Shown piece by piece: positions 1-15,493 of a stretch of 64,000 nt of DNA. Source of the stretch: Telmatactis stephensoni. Taxonomy: Eukaryota; Cnidaria; Anthozoa; Actiniaria; Isophelliidae. The position numbers and the translations under genes are program-made. The stretch lies in contig JALIZF010001210.1 in NCBI GenBank assembly GCA_029948255.1, positions 62,001-126,000 of the forward strand, in the 5' to 3' direction. Numbering within the stretch: position 1 is the first letter of the stretch; every line of letters starts with the position of its first letter. Under the pieces are notes generated by a model, which made no database searches, was not told the origin of the DNA, and saw only the letters and a program-made list of their open reading frames with translations.

Positions 1-563
1 AAGCCTACGCGACAAGACCGCAAAGGAGTATGAGTAGTTGAAAAAAAATTATCGTACTGATTTTTATGTGATTTCATAGCTTTAGTAATTCCTACCCATA
101 CTCCATTTCGGGTGAGTCGCGTAGACTAGAGTCTATTTGCCGACAACGTTAATTGAAATAGGTTTATACAATTGATACACGACGACTGTGAATTCTGTTT
201 TATTAGTGAAAAAGTGTTGTATTGCGTAGCTTCGTTATACAATGACCAGCACTCCTCCCTCTAAACGAACATGACAGTTCTTTTTGTTTGACATATGTTC
301 CAAATCTGAAACTGAAACTTCCATTAAACGGAATTCTTCTTAATTCTCATAAATGTACACTTAATGCTTTTGTCAGGGCGACCCTGTGTATATTGATGTC
401 CGCAAACTGACAGCAGACTGAATGTCGAGTTTGTGTGTCAGTCGTTTTAAACGTTTATTTTTGGGTGTTATTCCAACTATCACTTATACCACAGTTCCCG
501 TACAGTAAAGTGTTTAATCTAAAAATGATTACAAATGCTACAATGCCTCTGACCAATACTTAC

Positions 564-2967
564 AGCAGGCGCAAGCTGTTGAAGATCTTCCATCGTCATT
601 CTATGGTAAACTTCTTCTGAATTACCCAACTTCTCTTTGGGTTCATAGATCTCTGCTAATTTCTTTTCGAAGTCAAAAACCTCTTGCATTTGTACTTTGG
701 TCGAGTTGGCTTCACCACCAAGTATTGTACCGATTTTGACCATGAATGACTTGTAGGCCTTTAGGATCTACAGCAAATAATAATAATAATAATAATCTTT
801 ATTGAGGAAGCTTTTTCATATACTATGATTTTCAAAAAGGACCTCAAATTAAATGATTAAAAAGATAAAGGATTGGTTAAGGCCCCCACACACGATTCAA
901 CGGTTCTTGTAACTTCTTTCTGCAACGCTTGCGCGTAATATAGAGTTACACAGCGTCTCCCACCCTGCAACAGAAGTTGCGCGCAAAGGTTTGGATGAGT
1001 ACAGTCCATCCAGTTCCACTTCTGCATCTTTTTTTCCGCAACGTTACGCGCAACGAAAACGAAACGAAAAGGTGAATTGTGCGTCCAGAGCTTTTAGGTT
1101 AGAAGGAAGGGAAAGGTTGTATGTACTGGAACGGTAGTTATTTCTACTTATATTTGCGTTTTTGTGTTGAATACACAAGTGGGAATACAGAAATTATTAA
1201 AGTCTCAAACGTTACGATATGCAACTTCATGGATGAGGATAAATGTTACCTTGTCTTCAGTTTCGTTTTTGAAGTAGTAGTTCCTGTCAGACAGCGTAAT
1301 GCCAGCTTGTTGGATCTGATATCAGAAGACATTGATTAGTTGAAACATCGATAACTGATTTAGGGAAGGAAATCAACAACTCCGTCAGTCCGCGTCAGGG
1401 GCGGATCCAGGATGTTCTTCAGGGAGGGGTGCATCCAGGATATTTTTCAAGGGGTGCAGTGTTATAAAAATTGGAAACTATCCAGAGAATATTTTGGGGA
1501 AATATAGAGAAAAAAAGGGTCCAAAGTCATCTAAGGAGGGGGTGCGCATCCCCAGCACCCCTCCCCTAAATCCGCCCCTGAGTCGGTCAATTAAAGGGCC
1601 CTCCACAAGAGCAAATTTTCTATTACAAATTTTCTTTGAATTTGACAAATAACTATTGCTAGTGTGGATGAGAAAATTTGACCAAATTTTAATATAAAAA
1701 ATGTATTTGTAGAGGGAAAAAAAATGCATTTGCCATACAAAGTTTGTCAGAAAATTTGCTATTGTGGAATTGGCCTTAACAACAGCGCAGCAACCAATTA
1801 CACAAGCTGTTTCCAGTTAATCTTCAGTTCTAGGACTCACTACCCTACAGCTCTTCTAAATGGCTTATTCAATTGGTAACGTCAAACATATATAGACACA
1901 GAGAAATATATAAAGGATGTATTGAATTGCTGAGTTTCACGCATTCCTTCGGGAATCAAAGGACAAACAAGCGGTGGTCATGTTGGATGAATAAACAATA
2001 AATTAAAAACAAATGAGAAATCTTTTGTTCAGTGAAGTTCATCCAAGATGGCTGCCGTGACGTCACATGCAACCCAGTAATAGTGTCCTACTGCGCGTAG
2101 AACTTCTTCTGTGCTTTTTCTTCGTATGAGAAACTCCACTGTATAGTGAAATATTACCTGAATGATGTTCCCGCTAGAATTCTTGTCATCTGCGGCTACA
2201 AACATATAAAATAACGGCGTACTTTGCAACTTGTGCATTGTACTCAACGCCTGCTCGAAATTCCACGACTCGGCAGTCCACGAGTTACCCCCTGTCAGAG
2301 GCCAAGAACCCACTTCTTGAACGAGCTTTGTGATTGGCTGACTTTCATTATTGTCTGTTTTTGTTTTGTTGATACACGCTGTGTAAAAGTTTTTAACCTT
2401 ATCGATGACTTTAGCGCTTTCGTTCAAACCAAGATCTTTCTTCTCCAGAATTTTTTTCAGTTTGATTTCATTTCGCTCCAATACATGATGAAAAGAATTA
2501 TATTTGGTGTTACCACTTGGAACAAACGCATTCTTTAGCCATCTTCCGCATGCGTAGCGATAAAAATCATCGCATGGTTTTACTTGTTCATCTATTTTCT
2601 TCATAATGCTATAAGCCGCAGATATGCATCCTTTGGATTCACATTTGAGCGCCGTTGCTGTTCCTATAAAACGTATACTTGGACTATAGTTTCTTGCAAT
2701 CATGAGAGAAGCTAAAATGATGGTGATAACAATAGTAACAACTAAAGCACCGATTAAACATCGTTCAATAAAAGAACATTTGCCTCGGTATCGTTTTCTC
2801 GCCGAGGCTGCGTAGTCTCTTTCTAGCTGTGCTAACCATTCGTCGTCGCTGTCGTCACTTGCAGTTTGAGTTATGACCTTTTTCCTGTCTCCGCTAGAAT
2901 CGCTGCTGTCGAACTGCCTTAACTTTGTCCATCGGACATCTCCGGTCCAAGACGAAAACATTTCCAT
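564..2967 (-). CDS. M13 (neprilysin/ECE-type) metallopeptidase, N-terminal exons only
   Basis: Two exons are visible: 2967-2158 (270 codons, ends in a CAG|GTAATA donor) and 767-564 (68 codons, TAG acceptor, GCT|GTAAGT donor). Exon 1 encodes an acidic Ser-rich cytoplasmic N-terminus, one membrane segment (about residues 71-92), then the start of the extracellular M13 N-domain with its paired cysteines and the PCDDFYRYACGRW signature. The second exon carries the family block around KIGTILGG and FDFEKKLAEI. These type II membrane enzymes cleave extracellular peptides. The zinc site (HExxH) is not in the window; the gene continues past base 1. Both exons are phase 0, but the roughly 20-25 residues that family members have between them were not found in the 1.4-kb intron, so a small exon is hidden, lost or skipped. 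The ATG at 2967 is the first in frame before the membrane segment. Confidence 0.85.
776..852 (-). repeat. Retroposon 3' tail with AATAAA and (ATT)n
   Basis: Read on the minus strand this ends in TCAATAAAGATTATTATT after TGAGGTCCTTTTTGAAAATC. The same tail occurs on the plus strand at 19187-19258. A polyadenylation-like signal followed by a trinucleotide run is what a non-LTR element or SINE 3' end looks like. It lies just upstream of the second M13 exon. Confidence 0.6.
1396..1580. repeat. Short inverted-repeat element (MITE), CAGGGGCGGAT ends
   Basis: The segment opens with CAGGGGCGGATCCAG and closes with AATCCGCCCCTG, giving terminal inverted repeats over 185 bp in the first M13 intron. 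Termini beginning CAGGGG are common among hAT-derived MITEs. No clean target duplication was seen. Confidence 0.6.
1597..1775. repeat. Short inverted-repeat element, GGCC...CACAA(G/T)AGCAAATTTTC ends
   Basis: GGCCCTCCACAAGAGCAAAT at the left is matched, inverted, by AAATTTGCTATTGTGGAATT and GGCC at the right. About 179 bp, no coding content, in the first M13 intron next to the preceding MITE. Confidence 0.55.
2036..2076 (-). repeat. Fragment of the dispersed repeat at 13.65 and 26.2 kb
   Basis: On the minus strand this reads GGGTTGCATGTGACGTCACG and continues GCAGCCATCTTGGATGAAC. The same text is found at about 14292-14330 and 27358-27396. It lies in the M13 intron, just past the exon 1 donor. 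Confidence 0.5.
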
Positions 2968-5900
2968 TCGAAGAAAGATAAATTCCCTGGCTTCGTAAAT
3001 GCAGCTATTAGTCAGTCAATATATAGGTATTGCATTCCAACACTGATCGTTTTAGTCCTTGATTCCAAGATTAGTATTTCAAGTTTTTAGCACTTTTCTG
3101 CGTTGGAAATCGATGTTTCTTTTGCTTCTTGTTAGTCCGACGCCAGTTTTAACCAATGGGTTCTTCAGTGTTCTGTAATTTGTGACTTAACACCGCTCTT
3201 CCTGACAAATATCCCAATAATTCTTGCTAAAATACCGTGAATAGACTTCAATTTCTTACCTGTCTCGATCTTTTCAATGACCTGTTGCTTTACTGGTTGT
3301 TACGACACAGGGAGCCCAACCATGATTTGTCTGACCAGTAAGCACAAATAAAATGACAGATGACATAATTTAGTTTTAACTGTAAAATATGAATAATTTC
3401 ACGTCTAAAAAAAAAAGCTGATTAATTCTCTCGATGTGATTGGACGAATGCTCAGAGAATTTTAAAAAAGTGTGATGCCATATATGGTGTGAAAGGTGTT
3501 ATAAAACATGGTTTTCTGACAACCAGGCCGGGACCTGTCACTACTAGAAATTAACGTAGGGGACTGGGACAGAAATAAAACATGATATTGAGGCTACCGT
3601 GTATCACACCAAAAGAGCCTGGATTCAAGTCCAAGGTTTCACATCGAGGCAAAGTGTTATTGCCATGGTTTTCACTGCAGATTAATATCGGACTTTGACT
3701 TGGAAATCCCTCTTTATTTTTGAGTTTAATCCCTTTAATTGTGATATAGACAGTACACAAGCACGCACGGAAAAGAACGAATGCCTTAGCCTTGTATATC
3801 TAAACAATAAACGACATCAAAAAGCCCGGAATCAAAAAAGATCAAAAACGCCAGAGGGAAGAACAGATAGTAAACAAAATTCAAAATAGAACAATTTGCA
3901 AAAAAAATAAATTATCAAGTAATTAACACCGTCTATGAAATATTTTATTAATGATTTCGTGAACGAAGCTCAGAGGAAATAATAGTTTTATGCGATAAGA
4001 AAGAAATCCGCAATGATTCACAAATTTAATACTACTACATTGGATGATGTTATGGCTAGGAATTTCTTTAATTCTAGACCACAAAATAATCCTATTTACT
4101 TCGAGACAATCAAACAGGAAATTCATTGTGGCCGAGGAGTACATGCGCTAGAAACTATTTAACTTTTTTACGGTTTCTAATCAAAGGATGGCGTCGGGAA
4201 GATTTATAATTTCTTTGATATTCCTATTCTTAGTAAAGTCTTTGCTTTTTGTCATGATATTATCATATTATATTTGTCTGTATCGTATTGAACCACCTTT
4301 TATAAAACTGAGTATTTTGATATTTGGCTTGGAATGATTAGCAATTCTTCATTTCCTCCCCTTTGAAACATTTAATGAAATTTGAGATACATTAGTGAAA
4401 AGGGTCAGCTAACTGAAGTGAGGATTTTGAGCGAAGAGGATAAAAATAAATGCCGAAAAATGGTGGATTCCTTAAAAATGAAATAAAATATCAATAAGTC
4501 GATGGTAGCCGGTAAATAAGTGGATGAATGAATAAATGGATGGATGGATGAATGACTGAGTGAGTGAGTGATCCGACGAATGATTGAAGGAATGAAGGAA
4601 TCGATGGATGGATGGATGGATGGATAAATAAGATTATGAAAAACATACATGGAGTGAAAAAGTGAATGGGTCAGAATGAAAAGAAGCTAAGAATGAAGGG
4701 ATGAATATAAGGTCTTCAAGACTGTCAACAAATGAATAGATCAACGGAAGGACGAAATGAGTGAATAAATGAATGAATGAATGGATGAGTATAAACGAGT
4801 TAATGAAATAAAACGACTAACTGAATGAATTAACGTATAACTGACAGAAAAGTAAAAAACAATGACAGAACGTGAAAAACGAGACTCTAGGGAGACAATA
4901 AAAACTAGTTTCCGCCATTATCTTAATCACCCGTCACTTTGAGATTTGCTTGCCTTGTTTTTCATTCATTCATTATTCTTATCCACAGGCGAAAATCATT
5001 GGTAATAAACTCTATCCGAAAATACCTTTAAAGGTATGTTTTTGCCCTGTAAATTGACTTCCCTTACCGTCATGATAACTCTTATATCACTACTTAAGCA
5101 TTTAGAATTTTGGGCTGAACTAGACAGGTGTACACGATCGTCGTTTCGACCAATCACCGACAAGATTTAGCGGAATTATTTTAATGACATTCAAAGCAAA
5201 AAAACAACACGAGAAAAATAACTTGCTGTGCTCTGATCAAAGCAATCCTCTCGATCAAGCTGTGGGTTTTCAGTGTTTGTGTTTGGGGATGACAAGTTAT
5301 TACGTGTATATATTCCTATTCTATTAACTGTAAGAATTTGGCTCATTTGAATAATTTCGCTGACTTTGTTTGGTCGCACCCTCGAGATATGTTGCGACTG
5401 TTGGCTCACAATATTTTTATACATTTCTAGATTAGACCAAGGCGATTGCTAAGCGGTGTTCTACATCTCTCGCACGAATTACTGAAATATTCAACTTTGG
5501 ACAACAAAGACGATGTCGTGTAAATTCATGAAAATAGTAAGTGAAATCACTACCTTTTAAGTCTGACTTTTTCTTTTTCACGCCTTAAATTCGATTTCAA
5601 AATATGATACTTGTTTGTATTTTGTTTCAAGCAACAAATGTGCATTTAAAAGGGTTTTTATGGATCATATAAGTCGTTTTAGAGTTACAAAGAGTATAAC
5701 TGTGTCAGGAACAGATAACCAACAAAACTCAAAATACCACTCAAATTCATCATAAGAACTTGGCAGCAAAATTCATATGGAAAAAATGACTGAAAAAAAA
5801 CATATTGTTTATCCGCTACCGCTCTGGTTTTAATATAACTTTCAATGCACTTTCTTCACCGATGACAAGGGGATTTTCGGATATGATGCCAGTAAAATCG

Positions 5901-7738
5901 CTTAGAAATGTCTGATCGTATCATTCGATCGACTTATTAGATATTTTGGAGCTGCTTATTAATTATTTGTAAGAAATTTCGGCATTTTTAGGTTGCCATA
6001 CCACAAGATTGTCACCTCACAATCTTTCTAAGATCATGAACAAATAGAACATTTATCAATATGAACAAAAAAGCAAACATTGTATTAGCAACTATGGAGG
6101 AAAAATGCCTTTATTGACAGTGTAATATTTTTGCTTGGAATAATTATGTCATGACTCATATTTTACATAAAATGTTTTTATTCGGGTATTTTAGATGTAT
6201 TCATATAATCTAGATTTACTTTAAAATAACGTAAGGCCATTAAAAAAACCAAAACACCTCAAACGGAAAGAAGGATTCTCGCCGATTTGTCTTCTCCCAA
6301 AATAGGCATAACACAAAGGATACATCAAACATGAAAAAGTGACACGTTTTCGTCGCTGACAGAACCGCCAAAAAATGATAAAAAAGCACGGTAGTGAAGT
6401 TCATTTACTGTAGATTTAAAGTATGGTATTCTCTTGGCTGACTCATAGAGAATTGAAAGGCTTACTTAAGGAGCTAATAAGTCCTGCCATTCATAAACAT
6501 AAAAGACCATAAGTATTACTCAGTGATGGATGAATCATTTTAATGAATGACGTGAACGGATTCCTCGATGATTGCTACTTAGCTCATACAGGTGCAAAAC
6601 GAAAATATCACTTTGACACCGGCAAAGCCGGAGCAAAACACTTTAACTTCATAATATTTAGAATATTCATCCAATTTGCATGCAGGAATAGTACCTAAAC
6701 TTCAGGTTGGAGGCAAAAATATCACTTCTACTACAGCGAAAAGATCTTCATTGTAAATCACTAAAAACTGCTGTATTTACTTAATTATGTAAAAATACCC
6801 CAAAAGCTCGTAAAATAACTATTTTGTTATTCATAAAACCGCATGAATTTTCTCATGTACTACTTTTAATTCGCTTTTCAATAGATTAAAGAAGTTAAAC
6901 ATGATTTTATTTTCTGAAGGCAATTTTGCATGAGTGAACTCGGTCGACTGAACTACTGTCAGTCAGTCAATTTGGTGAAGGCAATGAAAATTGTAGTTTG
7001 AAAACGCGAAAACTAGATTCAGTGCTGGCTCTACTTCAAATGATTGTCATGGCTGAATGATAAAGTTTTTGTAAGCGAATTTTCGATCCAATAAATTAAC
7101 AAAATATATATAATTTTTCAGTTCACAAATGACTTGGACATTAAAATAACAAAAATCATACAACAAAAATAACTTTATTAGATTCCATAAATGAACAGGA
7201 ATACTGAAATCACGTGAGCGGTAGCTTTAAGCATCTAAATCTCATCGAGATTTTGAAAAAATCCATTTAATAACACAGACATTTGGATTAATAGGGAATG
7301 TTTTTCAATATCCTCCGCAGCAAATGTTATGACTCTTAATAGTAATATTTTAAATCAGATGTCTCGAAAGTATTTTTACGCGAAAATCGTTGAAATTTAA
7401 CTGGTAACGCGACAAAGACTGTTTCAATCTCCAGTCATCAAGTTTAATTTTAATGTTAGATCGATTTGAGAGGAGGCCAGGTTTGATCGTTTGATAAAAG
7501 TAATTGTGTATCGTTTGCATGGCAACCGTATCGGTATTTTGAATTCATTCAAGGTTTGAGACAGGTATTGTTACAACGTTGCGCGCCAATTGGCTTGAAT
7601 GCTGAATCAAGGGCTGACAAAGGTACATTATGAAGACAACATCTGAACGTAAAACGCTATGGCGCATGCGTCGTCTTTTTGCCTCTACAATGAGCTTTCA
7701 GTTTATCAGGTATTTTTAAATTCGTAAAACAGAAAAAC
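2968..7738. other. Gene-free region
   Basis: AT-rich sequence upstream of the M13 gene. I see no exon with recognisable protein similarity on either strand. The only structured part is the degenerate tetranucleotide tract listed separately at 4510-4830. The promoter and 5' UTR of the M13 gene should lie in the first few hundred bases, but no clear core element was seen. Confidence 0.5.
4510..4830. repeat. Degenerate (TGAA/TGGA)n simple repeat
   Basis: Imperfect runs of GAATGAAT, GGATGGAT and GAGTGAGT, densest at 4510-4625 and 4752-4790. The minus-strand open frame here is only His/Ser/Ile/Pro repeat translation. Confidence 0.8.
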
Positions 7739-7747
7739 AATTATATT

Positions 7748-7995
7748 ATTACCATAGCTGGAAAGAGCATGTTAAAATTAGTAAGACAGTGAAGTTTGAA
7801 GGGATTAAATCCAAAACTCGCGGCGAGAATATGAATTTTTGAAAAGTGTGAATTTGTAAGAAACCTCTTGCCTACCAGCGAATGTTTTCATACAAAAGTT
7901 CGATTTCGGAAAATTCATATCTTTGTGAGTTTGAAAGTTACTTCATTCAAACTTCACAGTTTTACTAATTTTGACGTGCTCTTTCCAGCTATGGT
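7748..7995. repeat. Inverted-repeat element (MITE) with a 9-base direct repeat
   Basis: ATTACCATAGCTGGAAAGAG at the left is mirrored by CTCTTTCCAGCTATGGTAAT at the right, and the arms continue imperfectly (GTTAAAATTAGTAA against TTACTAATTTTGAC). The direct repeat AATTATATT is found at 7739-7747 and 7996-8004, which fits a target-site duplication. Non-coding. Confidence 0.75.
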
Positions 7996-8004
7996 AATTA
8001 TATT

Positions 8005-8717
8005 TCTGCCCGTGACTTTTGGAACTGCATGATTAAAGCTCAATATGGATTAAGAAAAGATGAAATACAGGACGTAAAGAACTGGCTGGCTTCGTAGGCG
8101 AATAACGAAAAAAAAAAAAAAAAGGATGAAAAATAGAAATTAAATTTCGATCAGATTGTCAATTTTATCATCTTAATTCTGATTAAAACAATTTATTTTA
8201 AGCGGATTGAAAGGCTCCCAAAATCGAATATGACTGAACAGCGTCCTTATCCTTGCAGAAAGGATCGCTTGTCATTGGCAGTCTTGCTCTTCATTCGACC
8301 ACTCTCAGATCAATGCAAACAATGTTACAGAAATGCTCTCAAGAGTCAATTTCTTGCGTGCAACGTTTCAAAAGTAAAACTCAATATTGCACGCAAAAGT
8401 TGCCGGCTTAGGCAGACAGACACACAGTGCAATACTGCGGCTATTCGTAACGTTTTTATCAATAATCCAATTATTCTATTTTATTTATCATTATTATTTA
8501 TTTATTCACAACAGTGCAAATAGGCGACACTAAATTACAACGTTTTGGCGTCATCCTAACGCCATTATAAAGTAATGATTTTTGAACATTGGAACAGAGT
8601 AATAAGTACAACAACAATATCGATAAGAAAAGTTTGTAAACAGTTTTGCTTTGATTGAACCTGATTGGATATTAAGGGAAGGTTTTAATTCCCTTATGTA
8701 TAACATTTCATTTGTTG
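8005..8717. other. No supported gene
   Basis: Contains an A-run near 8108-8122 and a 97-codon open frame from 8230. That frame has no recognisable domain, and its C-terminal part reads through AT-rich low-complexity sequence, so I do not call it a gene. Confidence 0.4.
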
Positions 8718-8930
8718 AATTCATATTAGAGACGGGAAACTCGTCTCAGATGGAATTTCGTTGCACAAAAATCTTTATAAACAGAAAACCCGTCGCGATT
8801 TCCACGTCTTATGGGAATTTAGGACGGTTTTTATCATTAGACGAATTATCCGTCCAACTTTCTCGTCGTTTTGGCCGGGAAAGTAGGACGAGTTTTCTGT
8901 CAGACGAGTTTCCCGTCTCTAATATGAATT
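8718..8930. repeat. Inverted-repeat element, AATTCATATTAGAGACGGG ends
   Basis: AATTCATATTAGAGACGGGA on the left pairs with TCCCGTCTCTAATATGAATT on the right, with ACGAGTTT/AAACTCGT inside the arms. Total 213 bp. The open frames that cross it on both strands are by-products of the hairpin. Confidence 0.75.
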
Positions 8931-9076
8931 TAGCTAAAATTAATGAGACAATCAAATTTAGATCTACATTTTTTAACTCTAGCTCTGAATTGTTCGCTAA
9001 GGTCTTTTTTGACAATACAGTGGTTTTCTTTGTAGTGGCTCCCAATGCTGGAGTTCCTGTGTTCTTCGATTCTTTG

Positions 9077-9316
9077 TCATAAGTGTCTACATTTATAACC
9101 CACATAACCCGTATCGCACAGGTCACATTGAAAATGGTAGACCACACATTGTTGATTTACAATCGGAGGCTTGATTTCGGCTTGCTTGAGATGCTCTTCG
9201 ATTTTACGGCTTGTGAACACAGGTTGGATGGAGGTCCCGGTCTTGTGGCTAAGCTCTTTAAGACGCTTGCGCGCTCTGTCTGCAGATGGCTTTAAATCTT
9301 TGAATAGAATGACCAC
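9077..9316 (-). pseudogene. GIY-YIG endonuclease fragment of a Penelope-like retroelement
   Basis: The minus-strand frame reads RARKRLKELSHKTGTSIQPV followed by CVVYHFQCDLCDTGYVGYKC. The Cys-rich spacer leading into GYVGY is typical of the GIY-YIG nuclease at the C-terminus of Penelope-like elements. The frame stops soon after the first nuclease motif, and no reverse transcriptase is nearby. It is a 5'- and 3'-truncated scrap, antisense to and just left of the filamin exon. Confidence 0.6.
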
Positions 9317-9353
9317 TCTTTATATTTATTTATTGTTTTTTTTTTAATGACAG

Positions 9354-9770
9354 CAATGCCTCGGCCTCAACACAGGCGCAAACCGCAAAAAAGGTGAGCC
9401 TTCAGCCTGTCAAGTCAGCGGTGAAGGTCTTACGTCAGCTATCGCGGGAAAGCCTGCCAAATTTCTGGTGCGAACGAAAACCCCGGATCTAGTTGGACTA
9501 GACGTGGATATTGCTAGGATCATAACTGATAGTACTAGCGATATCACCACGGACAGCATTCCATTGGAGTTTGAATGTGTAGAGGAAAACCTTCACTCTG
9601 TCACGTACCAACCAAAAAAGGAAGGCGAATACATACTGGCAATCAAGTGGAAAGGAAATCACGTGAACGGAAGTCCGTACAGTGTCAAGGTCACGGAGAA
9701 TACAAAATTAGAAGAAGAACAAGCAGCAGAGGAAGACATCTGGAAGAAAATGGATGATACTGAACAATAA
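9354..9770 (+). CDS. Filamin/ABP280-type immunoglobulin repeat, terminal exon
   Basis: The frame opens after a pyrimidine-rich acceptor (TTTTTTTTAATGACAG|CAATGC) and ends at TAA 9768-9770. It encodes about 138 residues. The hallmark features are CQVSGEGLTSAIAGKPAKF near the start, SVTYQPKKEGEYILAIKWKG in the middle and HVNGSPYSVKV near the end, that is, one complete filamin fold. An acidic tail of about 25 residues (TKLEEEQAAEEDIW...) follows. In filamins such domains build actin-crosslinking rods; in TRIM-NHL proteins a similar domain precedes the NHL propeller. No partner exon was found upstream on the plus strand in the window. It is either the last exon of a gene with a very long intron or a stranded duplicate. 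The reading phase at the acceptor is 0. Confidence 0.65.
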   Translation, partial: QCLGLNTGANRKKGEPSACQVSGEGLTSAIAGKPAKFLVRTKTPDLVGLDVDIARIITDSTSDITTDSIPLEFECVEENLHSVTYQPKKEGEYILAIKWKGNHVNGSPYSVKVTENTKLEEEQAAEEDIWKKMDDTEQ

Positions 9771-10886
9771 CTATATTATATTTAGAGATTTGAACTGTTA
9801 TTCGTCGTCAGGGACATACTACTGTAGCTGTACATATTATGAGATACGATGGACTTCAAGGTTGCGCGAAACTGGTACCCAGTGAACAAAACGCGCGCGC
9901 GGTGCACTTCTGGGAAGCAAGAAAATCTCATAATTAAACCTGCATTAATATACATCGATAAACGCCTCTCTCTCTCTCATTACCTGCAGCAATACATTAA
10001 AGCTTGATTTCTCAGTCTAACATGCAATCAACCGGAGTATATTTTATACCTAAGAAGCTATTACATGCTGCCACTGCAATCCTTATAGGCCTCTTTCCGA
10101 TCGCCGCCTATTTTTGCTTGTTTTGAATTTTAGTTAAGCTTGATTATATTGCTTGTTAGTTTACTATGTTTTGTCTGTACGTCTGCTTGTTTGTTTATTC
10201 GTTTCTTTGTTTCATGTCGTTGCTTCCGGCATCTCGGCGCTCACACGTTCAAAATGTTCGGTCCAAACTGTAGGATCCGTAGTGGCAAGCCGTTGCTGCC
10301 AAACTGAGTTCAAAATTTCAGGTCGTCGGTTCAGATTTGTATTTACCTGGTCCAAATAAAAATTTTGTCGTTCAGTTTTTTCTTATCTCGCTAGCGAGTT
10401 TTCACGGTACGTGACTGATAATTCGCGCCAGCCAACTGTTTGCATGCTGCAGACCTAATCCAAGAATACAAATTGATTTATTGTACAACTATTTGTCTTT
10501 GTATAAACCAACTCAGTGAAGAGGAGAAAAGGTGATTTTTGAATCTCCGAGAATTCGATTAATTTAACAAACTGATTTCATTTTACCGTGCGTCTGTACT
10601 CTAACAGATGCACAGATGACGTCAAAATGTTGTGAGAACAAAAAAGTACGCCACGAGGCGTATTCACACACGGTTCTCAACTAATCAGAGCGCGCGCGTG
10701 ATAACAGGACCAATTATTATAAAAATCCATGGGTTCCACTCGCTAATGATAATGAGGAGCAGTTTACTAATGGAGTTAATACCATCAGGATCAGGATCGC
10801 ATGATAAAGACATGTTGTAAAACTTTAAAAGGCTTACATTCAAAATGAGCCAGACTTTAAGAACAGCTTTAAACACTATTTTTCAG
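9771..10886. other. No supported gene
   Basis: Spacer between the filamin exon and the deaminase remnant. ATTAAA at about 9995 could serve as a polyadenylation signal for the filamin exon. A (CT)n run lies at 9966-9978. No protein similarity recognised. Confidence 0.4.
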
Positions 10887-11046
10887 GCTGGATCGTGTTT
10901 ACTATGGTAACCGTTTCAATTATACGAAACGCATTTTGGATTTGGCACCTTTTTTAAAGATATATTACCATCGACCAGCGGTCTACTCCAGGGGAACACG
11001 GTCAAAAGCAAGAGTAAGGAGGCGTATGACGTCATTAAAATAATGT
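10887..11046 (+). pseudogene. Deaminase exon 3 remnant (fifth copy)
   Basis: After an intact acceptor (CTATTTTTCAG|G) the sequence encodes LDRVYYGNRF and then LDLAPF, as in exon 3 of the neighbouring deaminase genes. Relative to those copies it has lost a few bases around 10950-10970 (AAAGATATATTACCATCGAC where the others read AAAGATCTCGCCACACC), which shifts the frame. The DNA still matches GACCAGCGGTCTACTCCAGG and GGCGTATGACGTCATTAAAA further on. No exon 1 or 2 lies upstream, so this is the decayed 3' end of another cluster member. Confidence 0.8.
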
Positions 11047-11189
11047 GGGCCACTAGTCAGTCTAAACTTGATAAAATGTTATTTTTTTCCGCAACAATTA
11101 TATATCTACTATGTTTAACTTTGTTCCTCCATTGCGTGGCATGGCATGGCGGCAGGCGGTGCAAGTTGTCTGCAAAAATAATATCTCGT

Positions 11190-11337
11190 ATGGAAGGGGA
11201 GGGGAGGGGAGGGGGAAGGAGGGAAAAGGGGAAAGGTGAGACGGGAGGAAAGGGGTTTCCCTCCCTTTTCTTCTCCCTTTCCCCTCCTCCTTCCAAGTCC
11301 TCCTCCCCTCCCCCTCCTTCACTCTCCCCTCCCCTCC
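11190..11337. repeat. Polypurine/polypyrimidine hairpin tract
   Basis: A G/A-rich run (GGAGGGGAGGGGAGGGGGAA...) is followed by its C/T-rich counterpart (CCCTTTCCCCTCCTCC...), so the tract can fold back on itself. The G-runs could also form a quadruplex. It sits about 120 bases upstream of the deaminase A start codon. Confidence 0.7.
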
Positions 11338-11460
11338 TAATTCCCTTGAGAGCCGACAACGCAGGCTAAATACCTCGTGATCTCACCTCCTGTCACTCAC
11401 GATACAATAACCATCGAACACGTATACCGTTCATCAACCCGTTCTTCTCAGCGTTGTAAC

Positions 11461-15313
<3,853 letters not shown>

Positions 15314-15493
15314 CAACGAGGATGCCGTAGCATGGACTGTGAGCAATCTAACTTTTTCCTCCAGATTCAGGTAAGACGAGTCTTTAGAATACGTCGGGAC
15401 TTGACCCCAGTCTCTGCACGGTCAGATATTCTAAAACTCTCGTCTGACTGAATTCTACAGAGGAAAATGGGACTGCTGGCACTGTAGTTGTAG

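Noticed and set aside
4510..4830. CRISPR-like direct repeats
   Set aside because: A degenerate tetranucleotide tract without spacers, in an animal genome.
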